Positions 41,214 to 51,040 of a stretch of 64,000 bases of DNA are shown here, in pieces; within the stretch, counting starts at the first letter, position 1; every line of letters begins with the position of its first letter. Under the pieces are notes generated by a model. That model had not been told where the DNA came from and made no database searches. It saw only the letters and a list, made by a program, of their open reading frames with translations. The DNA is taken from NCBI GenBank assembly GCA_026710545.1, contig JAPOQU010000124.1, forward strand, positions 1 to 64,000, written 5' to 3'. This stretch comes from Gammaproteobacteria bacterium (lineage in GTDB: Bacteria > Pseudomonadota > Gammaproteobacteria > Eutrophobiales > Eutrophobiaceae). The position numbers were made by a program, and so were the translations under genes.

Positions 41214-43420
41214 ACTCAAGAATCCTAATTCTTGCAGCGGTCATCAGTCTGCCGTTGAAGGCAGAACAGGTGCCGATTGATTTTCAGCAGTATGAACCCA
41301 AAACTGAAATAGCAAGAATCGCCGGCAGCGAAGCGCCGAAAATCGACGGCGACATCTCCGACCCGGTCTGGTCGAAAGCGACCCGTATAGACAAGTTTTA
41401 CCAGACAATACCGGTCCGGGGCGCCAAGCCTTCGGAACTCACGGTTGTTTACATGGCATACGATGAAAATAACCTGTATTTCGCATTTGACTGCCGGGAT
41501 TCACAACCGGATAACATCCTGGCCACCGTTATGCAGCGCGACCGCGAATTATGGCAGGACGATAATGTTCGCATTTACCTGGATCCGTACAACAGCGCCA
41601 GGGACGCAGTGGCCTTCATGGTCAATTCCCTGGGCACACAGTTGGATTTGCTGATAGAAAACAACAGCAACTTTTACCCCGAATGGGACACGATCTGGGA
41701 CGTGGAGGCAAGGCGCACGGATGATGGCTGGACTGCAGAGATGGCAATCCCGTTTCGCAGCATCTCTTTTGACCCCGGTGTCGATGAGTGGGGTTTCGAG
41801 ATAATGCGGCAAATGCGCCACAAGAACGAGACAGTAAGATGGTCCCAGATCGATCAATTCCTTCCCCCCTGGAACGTTTCGGAAATAGGTAGACTTTCCG
41901 GAATACGGGATACCAACCGGGGCCTTGGCCTGGACGTGCAGGCGTTCGGCAAGATCGATTATGAACGGGACTGGATGCAGCGTCCCCGTGATGACAGTTT
42001 TACCCCGGAGGCGAGCGGGAATATTTACTACAAGATAACGCCGTCACTGACGGGAATCCTGACGCTTAACACGGATTTTTCCGATTCCCCCCTGGATGAA
42101 CGGCAGGTAAATACGGGTCGCTTTTCACTGTTTTTTCCCGAGACCAGGGATTTCTTTCTCCAGGACAGGTCAATATTCGAGTTCGGGGGCAGGGCTATGA
42201 CCCCGCCGAATACGGCCATAAACGGGTTGCCGTTCTTTACCCGCAAGATTGGTATCGTGAATGATGAGATCGTCGACCTCGTCGCCGGTGGAAAAATATC
42301 CGGCAGGATTGGCAACCTGAACGTGGGCGCCCTGGGTGTAAGAATGGATAATTCGGACAATATCGATGCGGAGACCCTCAGCGTCGCCAGGTTGTCGGCA
42401 GACATACTTGATGAATCGCGAATAGGCGCGATTTTGACGCATGGCGACCCGGACAGCACGGGTAATAATACCCTGGCGGGCGTCGACTTCCAGTACCAGA
42501 ACTCCAGTATATTCAACCGGGGCCGTTTTCTTGCCGATATTTTCTACCAGCGCAGTTTTTCCAACGATGTCCATGGGCCTGCAGCAGGAAAGGATGATGA
42601 TATGTTCGGATTTTTTCTGGGCTATCCGAATGATTTGTTACGCTGGTTTATCAGTGGCAAAGAGATAGGAGAGCGGTTTGAGCCTGCCCTGGGATTTGTC
42701 AACCGCCGCAATATCCGTGATTACAACGGGGACTATGTCAGGAGGAAACGGTTTCAGGACAGCTGGTTTTTGTGGTGGGAAGGCGGCGTGATAGGCAATG
42801 TTGTTACCGACCTGGATAATAACATTGAAACCCATAACTACACCCTGGTTACTGCATTCCGGAATCAAATTGAAGATGAATTCAAGGTTAAAGCCAGTAA
42901 TTTACGGGAGGTTATCAATCAACCCTTCCTGATAGCCGGAGAGCTTCCGGTCCCTGTGGGAGATTACCATTTCAACCAGTTTGATGTTTCACTGGTATCT
43001 TCAAGATCAAGAAAAGTCATTGCCTATCTCGGCGTAACGTGCTGCCGCTTCTATGATGGAGACTACCTGGGGCTGGACAATTCACTGGAATTCAGGTTGT
43101 CCAAACATTTCCGTTTGACGGCCAAGCACAACATGCAAAAATTTGAATTGCCGGCGGGAAACCTGACGGTGCATATCGGCTCGCTGGACGGCAGTATCAA
43201 TTTTACTCCCGACATGCAGATCGATACCCAGATGCAGTACGACAATATTTCGGATCGGTTTTCCTTTTCCGCCAGGTATCGCTGGTTTCCCCGGCCGGAA
43301 ACCGAGGTATTTGTCGCGGTAGGCCAGACTGCGGATATGAAAAGCAGCCGTTTCCCCGGCCACTTTGACGCGGACCAGACACAGGTCACGATCAGGCTGG
43401 GGCATACGTTCAGGTTCTGA
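41210..43420 (+). CDS. DUF5916 protein with CBM9-like domain
   Basis: A 736-residue exported protein. Residues 1-19 form a signal peptide. About residues 40-230 form a CBM9-like beta-sandwich (PKIDGDISDPVWSKATRID, YMAYDENNLYFAFDC, DGWTAEMAIPFRSISFD). The rest, with FSLFFPETRDFFLQDRSIFEF, is the DUF5916 region, predicted as an outer-membrane beta-barrel that ends in an aromatic strand (LGHTFRF). It starts at TTG overlapping the peptidase stop. Such proteins are common in marine gammaproteobacteria and often accompany peptidases; their role is not known. Surface binding or uptake is a guess. Confidence 0.78.
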   Translation: MNSRILILAAVISLPLKAEQVPIDFQQYEPKTEIARIAGSEAPKIDGDISDPVWSKATRIDKFYQTIPVRGAKPSELTVVYMAYDENNLYFAFDCRDSQPDNILATVMQRDRELWQDDNVRIYLDPYNSARDAVAFMVNSLGTQLDLLIENNSNFYPEWDTIWDVEARRTDDGWTAEMAIPFRSISFDPGVDEWGFEIMRQMRHKNETVRWSQIDQFLPPWNVSEIGRLSGIRDTNRGLGLDVQAFGKIDYERDWMQRPRDDSFTPEASGNIYYKITPSLTGILTLNTDFSDSPLDERQVNTGRFSLFFPETRDFFLQDRSIFEFGGRAMTPPNTAINGLPFFTRKIGIVNDEIVDLVAGGKISGRIGNLNVGALGVRMDNSDNIDAETLSVARLSADILDESRIGAILTHGDPDSTGNNTLAGVDFQYQNSSIFNRGRFLADIFYQRSFSNDVHGPAAGKDDDMFGFFLGYPNDLLRWFISGKEIGERFEPALGFVNRRNIRDYNGDYVRRKRFQDSWFLWWEGGVIGNVVTDLDNNIETHNYTLVTAFRNQIEDEFKVKASNLREVINQPFLIAGELPVPVGDYHFNQFDVSLVSSRSRKVIAYLGVTCCRFYDGDYLGLDNSLEFRLSKHFRLTAKHNMQKFELPAGNLTVHIGSLDGSINFTPDMQIDTQMQYDNISDRFSFSARYRWFPRPETEVFVAVGQTADMKSSRFPGHFDADQTQVTIRLGHTFRF

Positions 43421-43433
43421 CCCCATTGATTAT

Positions 43434-45776
43434 TCAGAAGTCTCTTCTTAGCGTCAATCCGTAGGTGCGGGGCCGGGCGTAGGATATCTGGGTATTGCCG
43501 GTGAACCCGGATACATCGAACCCGATAATGCCGTGGTTCGAGTCGAGCAGGTTGTCGATGAAACCGGTTACTGTCCATTCATAACCGGGGTCGGACCAGG
43601 TGAGACGGATATCGATAACGGTGTGGCTCTCGATCTCGTGGGCGGTGAAGTTCCTGGCGTTGTGGAACACTTCGGAACGAAAGGTGCCGCTGAGTTGCGC
43701 TGCCACATTGCCCAGAACGGTGTCCAGGTTATAGCGAATCAGCCCGGAAGCCTGGTATTCCGGCGTGAATGCGGGTCTCGTATCCCTTGTCAGACCCGGC
43801 GCAACCTCGAGTCCCTTGACTTCTGCATCCGTCCAGGAAGCGCCGAACATGATATCCAGTGCGTTTGTCGGGGTAAAAAACAACTCAACTTCGATGCCCG
43901 TAAATTCGGCATCTTCATTCGTCACCGAACTGACGTTGTTCACCCAGGAGAATGATTGATAATCCGTGTAATCGTAGTAGAACGCACTGGCGTTCAACTG
44001 CACCCGGCTACCCGCTAATGTCAGTTTGGCGCCCGCTTCATAGGCCAGCAGTATTTCAGGCTTGTAAGTATCAAATCCCCCCAGCAGGGGAGCGCTGAAA
44101 CTGCCGGCTTTGACGCCGCGGTTAAGGCCGATGTAATACAGGCTGTCATCATCCGGCGTGTATTCCAGTTGAACCTTGGCCGACCACAGGTCCTGGTTGT
44201 TTTCCATGTCAGCGCGTTCCAGATCAGCCATGCGCGTGTGCGTTTCCAGGACCCTGTCGTCAAGGTTCAGGTACATGCCTATATCCCCTGACAGGCTTTT
44301 CTCTTCCCTGATGTAGCGTATTCCGGCCACGCCCACAAGGCTGGGTGTCAGGGAATAGTCAACCTGGCCGAAAATGGAATAAGAGTCGGTTTCCATGGAT
44401 GTGATCGTGTTGAATTCCCGGCTGGGACCGACCACTACCGATGCAGCGCTGCCGGCCAGTCCCTGGGTAAACCCGGTATCTATGCCGAGGTAATACAGAC
44501 CGGCGACCCAGTTCATGGAGTCGTTTGCCCCGGAGATTCTCAATTCCTGGCTGACCTGTTCAATTTCACCGTCGGATTGGAATATAACTTCAGGTGATGC
44601 GCTAACATCAGGATCTAACCCTATAATTCTGCTAAAATATTTATAGTCAGTTATGGATATAAATTCAATTCCGCCGAAGTCATGGTCAATAGTCCCTGTT
44701 ATCCCATGCGATTCGATCCGGTTTTGATCGTCGTAAGCGAAGTCCCGGTCGATACGTCTGCCGCTGCCGTCCGGGTCGATATTACCGCTGAAATCGCCCC
44801 CGGGAACGGGGCGATAGGGGCTGGTACCGGCATCGAGCAGGGCATCGACACACCTGCCCAGTTGTATCTGATCGCAGCCCAGCGGGTCATCTGCGGCGTA
44901 GATGACGTCAATGACCGAGCCGTTTGCATCCAGTATCTCGGTGGTGTTGATGGCCTGGTACGGCCCTTCACTCTTTGTCGTATCGGCCCAGTTCGCGCTC
45001 AGCAGCAGACTGCCGTTTTCATTGAAATCATATTCGATATGCGCGCGCACCGCCTGGGTGTCATCGTTGTAGGTGTCTTCACCGCCGCCGGGAGTGCCGG
45101 GCCGGGTATCCGGCGCGGCGCCGTCCACATAGACATTTTTCAATATCTCTCCCTGCAGGTTGGACAGGAAGGCAACCCGCGCGCGTAACCTGTCGGATAA
45201 CGGACCGGAGAGGGCGCCTTCAAACCGGTACTGGTCAAACCTGGCCGCGGTGAACTCGCCATAGCCTTCAAATTCGACGGTCGGCTTGACAGTCACGGTG
45301 TTGACCAGGCCGCCGGTGGCATTCCTGCCGAACAGGGTTCCCTGCGGGCCTTTTAATATCTCTATGCGCTCGATATCGAACAGGCCGAAGGTCTGGGCCT
45401 GGGTACTGGCCAGGTAACTGTCATCGATATAGACGGCCACAGGGGCTTCTGCATGGTCGGCGTAATCGTTTTGCACCACGCCGCGGATGTTGAAGATGGC
45501 GCGCTGGCCGCCGATGTCACCGGCCAGGGAAACGCCGGGCGTGAACGCGATCAGGTCGGTGCTGGACTCTATTCCCAGCGCATTCATCTGCTCCCCGCTG
45601 AAGGCGGTCACCGCAACTCCGACATCGTTGATATTCTGCTCCCGCTTCTGGGCGGTCACGACGATTTCTTCCAGTCCCCAAGCGCCCGCGCATGCCGTCA
45701 TACCGGCTATAATGAAAAGCCATCTTGCCTGCCAATGCGTGGATTTATTAATTATGGCCATACTGATGTTTCGCAT
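43434..45776 (-). CDS. TonB-dependent outer-membrane receptor
   Basis: A 780-residue receptor. The leader ends near AGAWG, then the plug starts LEEIVVTAQKREQNINDVGV. FNIRGVVQNDYADHAEAPVAVYIDDSYLAS and the IERIEILKGPQGTLFGRNATGG block are typical, and the barrel ends RPRTYGLTLRRDF. It is the last gene of a six-gene minus-strand operon with a CoA ligase, two dehydrogenases, a crotonase and an MFS carrier. It overlaps the MFS gene by up to 29 bases (ATG 45776) or 14 (ATG 45761). It is the likely outer-membrane entry point for the operon's substrate. Confidence 0.92.
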   Translation of the reverse strand: MRNISMAIINKSTHWQARWLFIIAGMTACAGAWGLEEIVVTAQKREQNINDVGVAVTAFSGEQMNALGIESSTDLIAFTPGVSLAGDIGGQRAIFNIRGVVQNDYADHAEAPVAVYIDDSYLASTQAQTFGLFDIERIEILKGPQGTLFGRNATGGLVNTVTVKPTVEFEGYGEFTAARFDQYRFEGALSGPLSDRLRARVAFLSNLQGEILKNVYVDGAAPDTRPGTPGGGEDTYNDDTQAVRAHIEYDFNENGSLLLSANWADTTKSEGPYQAINTTEILDANGSVIDVIYAADDPLGCDQIQLGRCVDALLDAGTSPYRPVPGGDFSGNIDPDGSGRRIDRDFAYDDQNRIESHGITGTIDHDFGGIEFISITDYKYFSRIIGLDPDVSASPEVIFQSDGEIEQVSQELRISGANDSMNWVAGLYYLGIDTGFTQGLAGSAASVVVGPSREFNTITSMETDSYSIFGQVDYSLTPSLVGVAGIRYIREEKSLSGDIGMYLNLDDRVLETHTRMADLERADMENNQDLWSAKVQLEYTPDDDSLYYIGLNRGVKAGSFSAPLLGGFDTYKPEILLAYEAGAKLTLAGSRVQLNASAFYYDYTDYQSFSWVNNVSSVTNEDAEFTGIEVELFFTPTNALDIMFGASWTDAEVKGLEVAPGLTRDTRPAFTPEYQASGLIRYNLDTVLGNVAAQLSGTFRSEVFHNARNFTAHEIESHTVIDIRLTWSDPGYEWTVTGFIDNLLDSNHGIIGFDVSGFTGNTQISYARPRTYGLTLRRDF

Positions 45777-46932
45777 CCGGGCCAGAGAGCATCCTGCAAA
45801 CGATAAAGAAAAAACAAGCTGCGAGAACAGGACCTGAAAACCCTATGAAACTCAACGCTCCCAGAGAAAAATGCTCAACTACCAGTCCTCCGATGGCGCC
45901 GCCGGTTCCGTAACTGAACACCTGGACCGCTAAAGCCGCGGTAGCCAGGCGTCCGCTCCTGTCAATCATTGCAGCAGTTCCTATTACGTAAGGCAGGACA
46001 AAAGACAGCATAAACAGAAACAGGAACAGCATGGTCAGGTAAGACGCTCCATCCGTTGAACCGGGAACCAGGCCGCTGCCTGCGGCAGTGATAACGGCGC
46101 CGCCCACCAAAGGCAAGAACCTGCCGAATTTAACACCGACAATCCCTGCAGCAAACGACCCGAGCATGGAGACCAGCATCCCCAGGCTCATATAGAGACC
46201 TACATCGTGCGGGGTGATGCCCGTGGCCAGACCAATCCGTTCGATAAATGCCCAGACTGTGCCAACGCCTGCCAAAAGCAGGAATTCTCCCACAAAAAAT
46301 AATGCGATTAACCGGTATAGATTATTGCCTCCCTTCACATGGAAGGTTTGCTGATGATACATCTGTCTGGTGGGTAATTTGAGTAACAACAAAATTCCCA
46401 GGATGGTCAACAGGGCAAATAATGAAAATAATACGCGATGATGCCCGTACGGCAACAGCCAGGGGACTGAATACATGAGCAAAGCCAATAATAAAATTAC
46501 GTAAGCGTAGACGTAACCAGTCATGGATTCAGGATGTTTAAAGGAAGATATGGTAATTATGGCTGCTGACAGGCAGAATGCGCTGCCCAGTCCAACCGCC
46601 ACACGCAGGATAAAGAGCAGGGCAAAGATATCGGTCAGCACAGTCAGCAATTGCCCGGCGCCGGCAATCACAGCGCCACAAATCGCCATTTTCCGTGGCG
46701 CCATTCGGACTGCTCCCAAGGAGACAGCAAGCATGCAACAACCAATTGCAATGGTCTCTGCTGAGCCTAATAAGCCGGCAGCAGCTTCGCCCAGTTCCAG
46801 ACCGTCGATTAAGGCGCCTATCTGAAACGGCATCATCATGGAACCGAGTTCGCCATAGAATATGCCGGCGACAAGGGAACAAAACAAGAATACGAATCCC
46901 CTGTTTAAGGTTTGTTCTATTCCATCATTCAA
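45748..46932 (-). CDS. MFS transporter, divergent subfamily (copy 1 of 3)
   Basis: A 394-residue, 12-helix major facilitator. Landmarks are PFQIGALIDGLELGEAAAGLL, then LRVAVGLGSAFCLSAAIITIS in helix 4-5. It lacks the classic GxLaDrxGrr motif in the 2-3 loop, reading instead VRMAPRKMAICG. The same landmarks recur in the genes at 57534 and 62450. It sits between the acyl-CoA dehydrogenase and the TonB receptor of the 43.4-52.2 kb operon and would move the substrate, probably a carboxylate, across the inner membrane. Confidence 0.85.
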   Translation of the reverse strand: MNDGIEQTLNRGFVFLFCSLVAGIFYGELGSMMMPFQIGALIDGLELGEAAAGLLGSAETIAIGCCMLAVSLGAVRMAPRKMAICGAVIAGAGQLLTVLTDIFALLFILRVAVGLGSAFCLSAAIITISSFKHPESMTGYVYAYVILLLALLMYSVPWLLPYGHHRVLFSLFALLTILGILLLLKLPTRQMYHQQTFHVKGGNNLYRLIALFFVGEFLLLAGVGTVWAFIERIGLATGITPHDVGLYMSLGMLVSMLGSFAAGIVGVKFGRFLPLVGGAVITAAGSGLVPGSTDGASYLTMLFLFLFMLSFVLPYVIGTAAMIDRSGRLATAALAVQVFSYGTGGAIGGLVVEHFSLGALSFIGFSGPVLAACFFFIVCRMLSGPDAKHQYGHN

Positions 46933-46949
46933 TATTCACACCCAGGTTG

Positions 46950-48032
46950 TCACATTGCCGTAATTGTCGGCCACAGCGCCTTGCTTCCCTCGCGGCAGAC
47001 CAGATGTCCCAGCAATGACGCCCATTCCGGGACAGAGCCGAAATCATCGGTCCATGACCAGAGCCGCCTGGTGAACTGATGCAAATGATATTCCCTGGCA
47101 TAACCAATGGCGCCATGGATCTGGTGAGCAATCTTCGCCCCCCTGGCAGCCGCTTCACCGCAACGAACCTTGGCTGCCGCGATGGCGAACTCCGTATGCA
47201 TATCATCGATTCCAAACCTGGCCCAATGAAGCAAACCGTTGTCGGCGGCACACAGCGCCGCTGCCGCTTCTTCAGCCAGCACGGCAACATTGTGTTGTAT
47301 CGCCTGGAACCGCGCAATCGGCCGACCGAACTGTTCACGTTCCAGGGCATAATCAACCGTCATATCCAATATCCGCTCCAATGCGCCCGCCATCTGAAAA
47401 CTTCGGACCAGGGCGCCCACCCTGTGTAAGGCTTCTGCCAATCCCGGATGATCACACCTGCTGATGATGGTTACCGCGAGGTTATCAAAACGGATATCAT
47501 TCAGCGGTTCGCCGGCCAGGTTGGTGCGGTGAGACAGTTGTACCTCCGCTCCGGGCACGGATACGATGGCGCAGTCGTTGTCACAGGGCACGATAACGAT
47601 GATCTGTTCAACTCCGGCTGCATAAGGCACCCGATAGACCTCTCCATCCAGCCTTCCGTCCCGGGTCAGGGACAAAGTCCCTGTACGAATTACGGGGGCT
47701 ACGGTCAGGGAGGTCATCGGAACATCACAGCCTGCCCGGGCTAACAGCCAGCCGGCAATCAACGTTTCGCATACCGGCGCCGGTACCGCGTATTTCCCGG
47801 CCAGTCGCAGTACAGGTCCGCAGTCGACGACAGACAATCCCGCGCCCCCGGAATCCTCCGGCACCCAGGCCCATGGAACGGCAGTTTCACACAGTTTGCT
47901 CCAGAGCTGTCCCTGCGGTTCGCCTTCCTCTGCCCGGTTGATAACATCGGGAGTACACAATTCGGAGAATATCCGTGTTACCGCATCGACCAGTACCGGG
48001 TCTGCCTCACTTTTATCCATGACCGGTATCAT
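46950..48032 (-). CDS. Acyl-CoA dehydrogenase subunit carrying the catalytic Glu
   Basis: A 360-residue acyl-CoA dehydrogenase-fold protein, short for the family. LEREQFGRPIARFQAIQH is the C-terminal domain signature. HQIHGAIGYAREYHLHQFTRR carries a Glu in the position of the usual catalytic base. It lacks the GGTxEVxRxIIA motif found in the companion dehydrogenase at 51041. That complementary pattern is known from heterotetrameric enzymes of steroid side-chain degradation (ChsE1/ChsE2 type). It overlaps the crotonase gene by 4 bases. An in-frame ATG at 48020 is an alternative start. Confidence 0.82.
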   Translation of the reverse strand: MIPVMDKSEADPVLVDAVTRIFSELCTPDVINRAEEGEPQGQLWSKLCETAVPWAWVPEDSGGAGLSVVDCGPVLRLAGKYAVPAPVCETLIAGWLLARAGCDVPMTSLTVAPVIRTGTLSLTRDGRLDGEVYRVPYAAGVEQIIVIVPCDNDCAIVSVPGAEVQLSHRTNLAGEPLNDIRFDNLAVTIISRCDHPGLAEALHRVGALVRSFQMAGALERILDMTVDYALEREQFGRPIARFQAIQHNVAVLAEEAAAALCAADNGLLHWARFGIDDMHTEFAIAAAKVRCGEAAARGAKIAHQIHGAIGYAREYHLHQFTRRLWSWTDDFGSVPEWASLLGHLVCREGSKALWPTITAM

Positions 48033-48826
48033 TCTCCGGAGAATCGGGGTGGGCGCCTTTGTGCCGAAGCGCTGATTCCCTCCCTGAAATCCGCGGTGGA
48101 TTTAAGGTGCGTCTGTTCGGCCAGTTCCCTTTGAATTACTTCAGGGAGTTCGCTGAGAAGCTGCCGGCGTTGCGTCTTTCTGATCGCCTGTACCGCCAGC
48201 GGCGCCGACTCCGAGATCTCGGCAGCAAGCTCGATTGCCGCTTTTCGAACATCCCCCTGCGCAACCGACCGATCTGCAAGGCCCGTTGATACTGCTGTCT
48301 CACCGTCTATACGACGGCCTGTGAACAACATCAGGTTTGCCTGATTATGCCCGACCAGTCGCGGCAAGGTAACGCTGAGACCGAAACCATGGTGGAAACC
48401 CAACCGGGAAAAATTGGCGCTGAATCTCGCATCGGCGCAGGTAATACGGAAATCCGCTACCAGCGCGAGACCTAAACCACCTCCGATCGCGGCGCCCTGG
48501 ACAGCCGCCACCACGGGTTTGCAGGATCGATACAGGCGCAGGGCATGCCCGTAGATTGTTTCCACATCGGCCTGGGCGGTACGCTCCTTTCCCGGCAATT
48601 CGGGCGGCCGGTTAAATTGAAAACCGGCACAGAAATGTTTTCCCCTGGAACATTGTACGATGGCGCGACAAACCGGGTCGGTGTCGAGTTTCTCGTAAAT
48701 ATCGGCTAACCCCTGGATTAATCCTGCATCGAAATAGTTATCCGGAGGCCGGCACAGCTCGACGATCGCTACGTGGTCCTCGAATTCAACATTAATATCC
48801 GGATTTTCCATCATTGTTTCATTCAT
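48029..48826 (-). CDS. Crotonase-superfamily protein (enoyl-CoA hydratase-like)
   Basis: A 265-residue crotonase-fold protein. The oxyanion-hole regions are GKHFCAGFQF and GAAIGGGLGLALVADFRI. However, by eye-alignment to rat enoyl-CoA hydratase, Glu144 and Glu164 both appear replaced (SANFSRLGFHHGFG and QANLMLFTGRR), so classical hydration is doubtful. Crotonase relatives also act as isomerases, hydrolases, decarboxylases and C-C lyases. It sits between the CoA ligase and the dehydrogenase in the operon, so it most likely works on their acyl-CoA intermediates. Confidence 0.8.
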   Translation of the reverse strand: MNETMMENPDINVEFEDHVAIVELCRPPDNYFDAGLIQGLADIYEKLDTDPVCRAIVQCSRGKHFCAGFQFNRPPELPGKERTAQADVETIYGHALRLYRSCKPVVAAVQGAAIGGGLGLALVADFRITCADARFSANFSRLGFHHGFGLSVTLPRLVGHNQANLMLFTGRRIDGETAVSTGLADRSVAQGDVRKAAIELAAEISESAPLAVQAIRKTQRRQLLSELPEVIQRELAEQTHLKSTADFREGISASAQRRPPRFSGE

Positions 48827-48861
48827 GTTGCTGCCTGACTTCGCCAGGTTATCCCGATTGT

Positions 48862-48890
48862 CAGGGGACGGACTTCAAGTCCGTCCCCTG
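48862..48890. repeat. REP-like perfect palindrome
   Basis: CAGGGGACGGACTT is followed by one base and its exact reverse complement AAGTCCGTCCCCTG, 29 bases in all. Such palindromes are typical of REP elements mobilised by RAYT transposases; none is in the window. The centre of the palindrome provides the TGA stop (48875-48877) of the acyl-CoA synthetase on the minus strand. As RNA it would fold into a very stable hairpin and could terminate or stabilise the message. Confidence 0.75.
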
Positions 48891-51031
48891 TGCCTGTTTA
48901 TCACTAACGCATCCACCACCGTCAATCCTTGCCCTTCAGTGTGGACAATGACGGGATTCAATTCAATCTCCCTGATATGGTCCTTATTGGCCTCTGCAAA
49001 CCGGGATAAGCCGACCATGAGATTAATCAATGCCGTCACATCAGCCGGCTCATTTCCGCGGTAGCCTGCCAGGAGCTTCCAGATCTTTAACTCCTCTAAC
49101 AGATACCTCGCCTGGGATTCGCTGACGGGAACCGGCGTCACGGCAACATCATCCATGACCTCTACCAATACTCCGCCTGCTCCCGCTGACAGCATCAAAC
49201 CGAAATCCTTGTCCGGGGAGATACCGATCAGCATTTCAATGCCGGGTGCCGACATCGGTTCCAGCAATACTCCATGTATATCGGCGCCGGTCTCATACCT
49301 GGCCCCATTCTCCAGCAACCGGGAAAAACCGTCCCTGACTGCCTGAGCAGTGTCCAGGTTCAACAATACGCCACCCGTGTCAGTCTTGTGGGGAATATCC
49401 GGCGATTGTATTTTCATTGCCACCGCCATTGGGGATGCGTATTTCTCAAAATATTCCACGGCTTGTCCTGCTGTCCGCGCGAGGAAACCTGCGGGTTGCA
49501 AGAGCCCCAAATCAGCCAGTACGGTCTTGACCTCGTATTCACATAAAATCTTGCGCTCGCAGAATCGATGCAGATCAACCGGTGGCGGTTGCGTGTCCGG
49601 GACCTGCGTCTCCCGCGGCTGCATATGATCCAGGTAACCATGATAATTCACCATGGAAGAGAGTGCAGATGCGCAATTCTGCATGTCTGTCATGAAAGGA
49701 AACCCCGCTTCCACCAGTAATTTCATTGCATCCGGGTTTGCAGCTGTGTAGGTGCAGAACAATACGGGTTTGTCGCTTTCTTGCCTGATACTGCGCAAGG
49801 TTTCCATATCGGCTGCAATATATTCGGCACTGTAGGTGGCGCAAACAACAACCACGGCGTCAAGTTCACGGGAAGCCAGCATTATCTTCAAAGGGGTCGC
49901 GTAACCGGCTTCGATGACGCCTTGAGCGGTAATATCCACGGGATTCCCAAGCGATGCATAGGGAGGGAGTACTTCAGCCAATCGACGGCGGGTCAATGTG
50001 TCGAGTTCGTTAATTTCCAGCCCTTGCTCTTCACACTTGTCCGCCAGCAAAATTCCGGCGCCCCCGGACGGCGTGAGGATGCCGATCCGGCGTCCCGCCG
50101 GCAGACGGTCGGCAAGATGGCAGAAACAGCAGGCGGTATCGATCAACTGTGCGATATTATGCGCCTCCTGGACGCCGTAGCGCCGGAACACGGCCTGGTA
50201 AGCCTGGTAATTTCCCGCCAGGGCGCCGGTATGGGTGGTAACGGCCCTAGCACCGACTTCGGCGCGGCCGATTTTACAGGCGATTACCGGTTTGCGAAGC
50301 TTTGCTGTCTGTTCCAGGACCGAGCGGAAACCGGATGGTTCAATCAGTCCTTCCAATACAACGACGATAACGCCGGTATCACCGTCATGCAGCGCATATT
50401 CGACGAAATCATGTATCCCCAGTAATGCCTGGTTGCCCGAAGCAACGACATGGGTGAATCTCAACCCTTGCCGGCGCGCCCGGCTGTATATGCCAAATCC
50501 CAGACCACCGCTCTGTGATACCAGGGCAATACCCTTTTGTCCCGCTTCAAATTTATCCCCGTGATGTTCCCCGTTTGCAACGGCTGCACTGAAGCTGGCA
50601 GCCAGCGGGAGACCAGTGTTCAGGATCCCTTCGGAATTCGGGCCCAGCAGGAGCATGCCGTGTTTCAGGCAAATCGATTTGATCTGTTCCTGTCGCGCCT
50701 TGCCTGCTTGCGTGTTTTCATCAGCGAAGCCTGAGCTTACAATCACTACGGCTTTAACGCCTGCCTGGCCGCATTCCTCCATCACCTGCGTGACCGCCGC
50801 TGCAGGTATTGCCACGATCGCGAGATCAACCTGTTCCGGGATCTGCCTCACCGTGACATGACACTCAACGCCTTCAATTTCCTTATGGGAAGGTGAAACG
50901 AAATATATGGGGGCATCCGTCCTGTGGCGTAACAGTGCCGAGACAAGACGGCCGCGAAAATTGCGCTTGTCAGGGGAGGCGCCGACCAGGGCAACCGATT
51001 TGGGCAAAAACAATGGAGCCAGAGCGTGCAT
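48875..51031 (-). CDS. ADP-forming acyl-CoA synthetase, fused alpha-beta
   Basis: A 718-residue acetate-CoA ligase (ADP-forming) family protein. The N-terminal CoA-binding domain starts FLPKSVALVGASPDKRNFRGR. The second succinyl-CoA-ligase-like domain holds the phospho-His in VTTHTGALAGNYQAY. A C-terminal ATP-grasp domain (about residues 490-715) contains AVAMKIQSPDIPHKTDTGGV and LSAGAGGVLVEVMDD. It would activate a carboxylate with ATP, releasing ADP. It follows the dehydrogenase at 51041 by 9 bases. The last residues (HRGRT) and the stop derive from a REP-like palindrome. The substrate acid is unknown. Confidence 0.86.
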   Translation of the reverse strand: MHALAPLFLPKSVALVGASPDKRNFRGRLVSALLRHRTDAPIYFVSPSHKEIEGVECHVTVRQIPEQVDLAIVAIPAAAVTQVMEECGQAGVKAVVIVSSGFADENTQAGKARQEQIKSICLKHGMLLLGPNSEGILNTGLPLAASFSAAVANGEHHGDKFEAGQKGIALVSQSGGLGFGIYSRARRQGLRFTHVVASGNQALLGIHDFVEYALHDGDTGVIVVVLEGLIEPSGFRSVLEQTAKLRKPVIACKIGRAEVGARAVTTHTGALAGNYQAYQAVFRRYGVQEAHNIAQLIDTACCFCHLADRLPAGRRIGILTPSGGAGILLADKCEEQGLEINELDTLTRRRLAEVLPPYASLGNPVDITAQGVIEAGYATPLKIMLASRELDAVVVVCATYSAEYIAADMETLRSIRQESDKPVLFCTYTAANPDAMKLLVEAGFPFMTDMQNCASALSSMVNYHGYLDHMQPRETQVPDTQPPPVDLHRFCERKILCEYEVKTVLADLGLLQPAGFLARTAGQAVEYFEKYASPMAVAMKIQSPDIPHKTDTGGVLLNLDTAQAVRDGFSRLLENGARYETGADIHGVLLEPMSAPGIEMLIGISPDKDFGLMLSAGAGGVLVEVMDDVAVTPVPVSESQARYLLEELKIWKLLAGYRGNEPADVTALINLMVGLSRFAEANKDHIREIELNPVIVHTEGQGLTVVDALVINRHRGRT

Positions 51032-51040
51032 TGTTGATGG

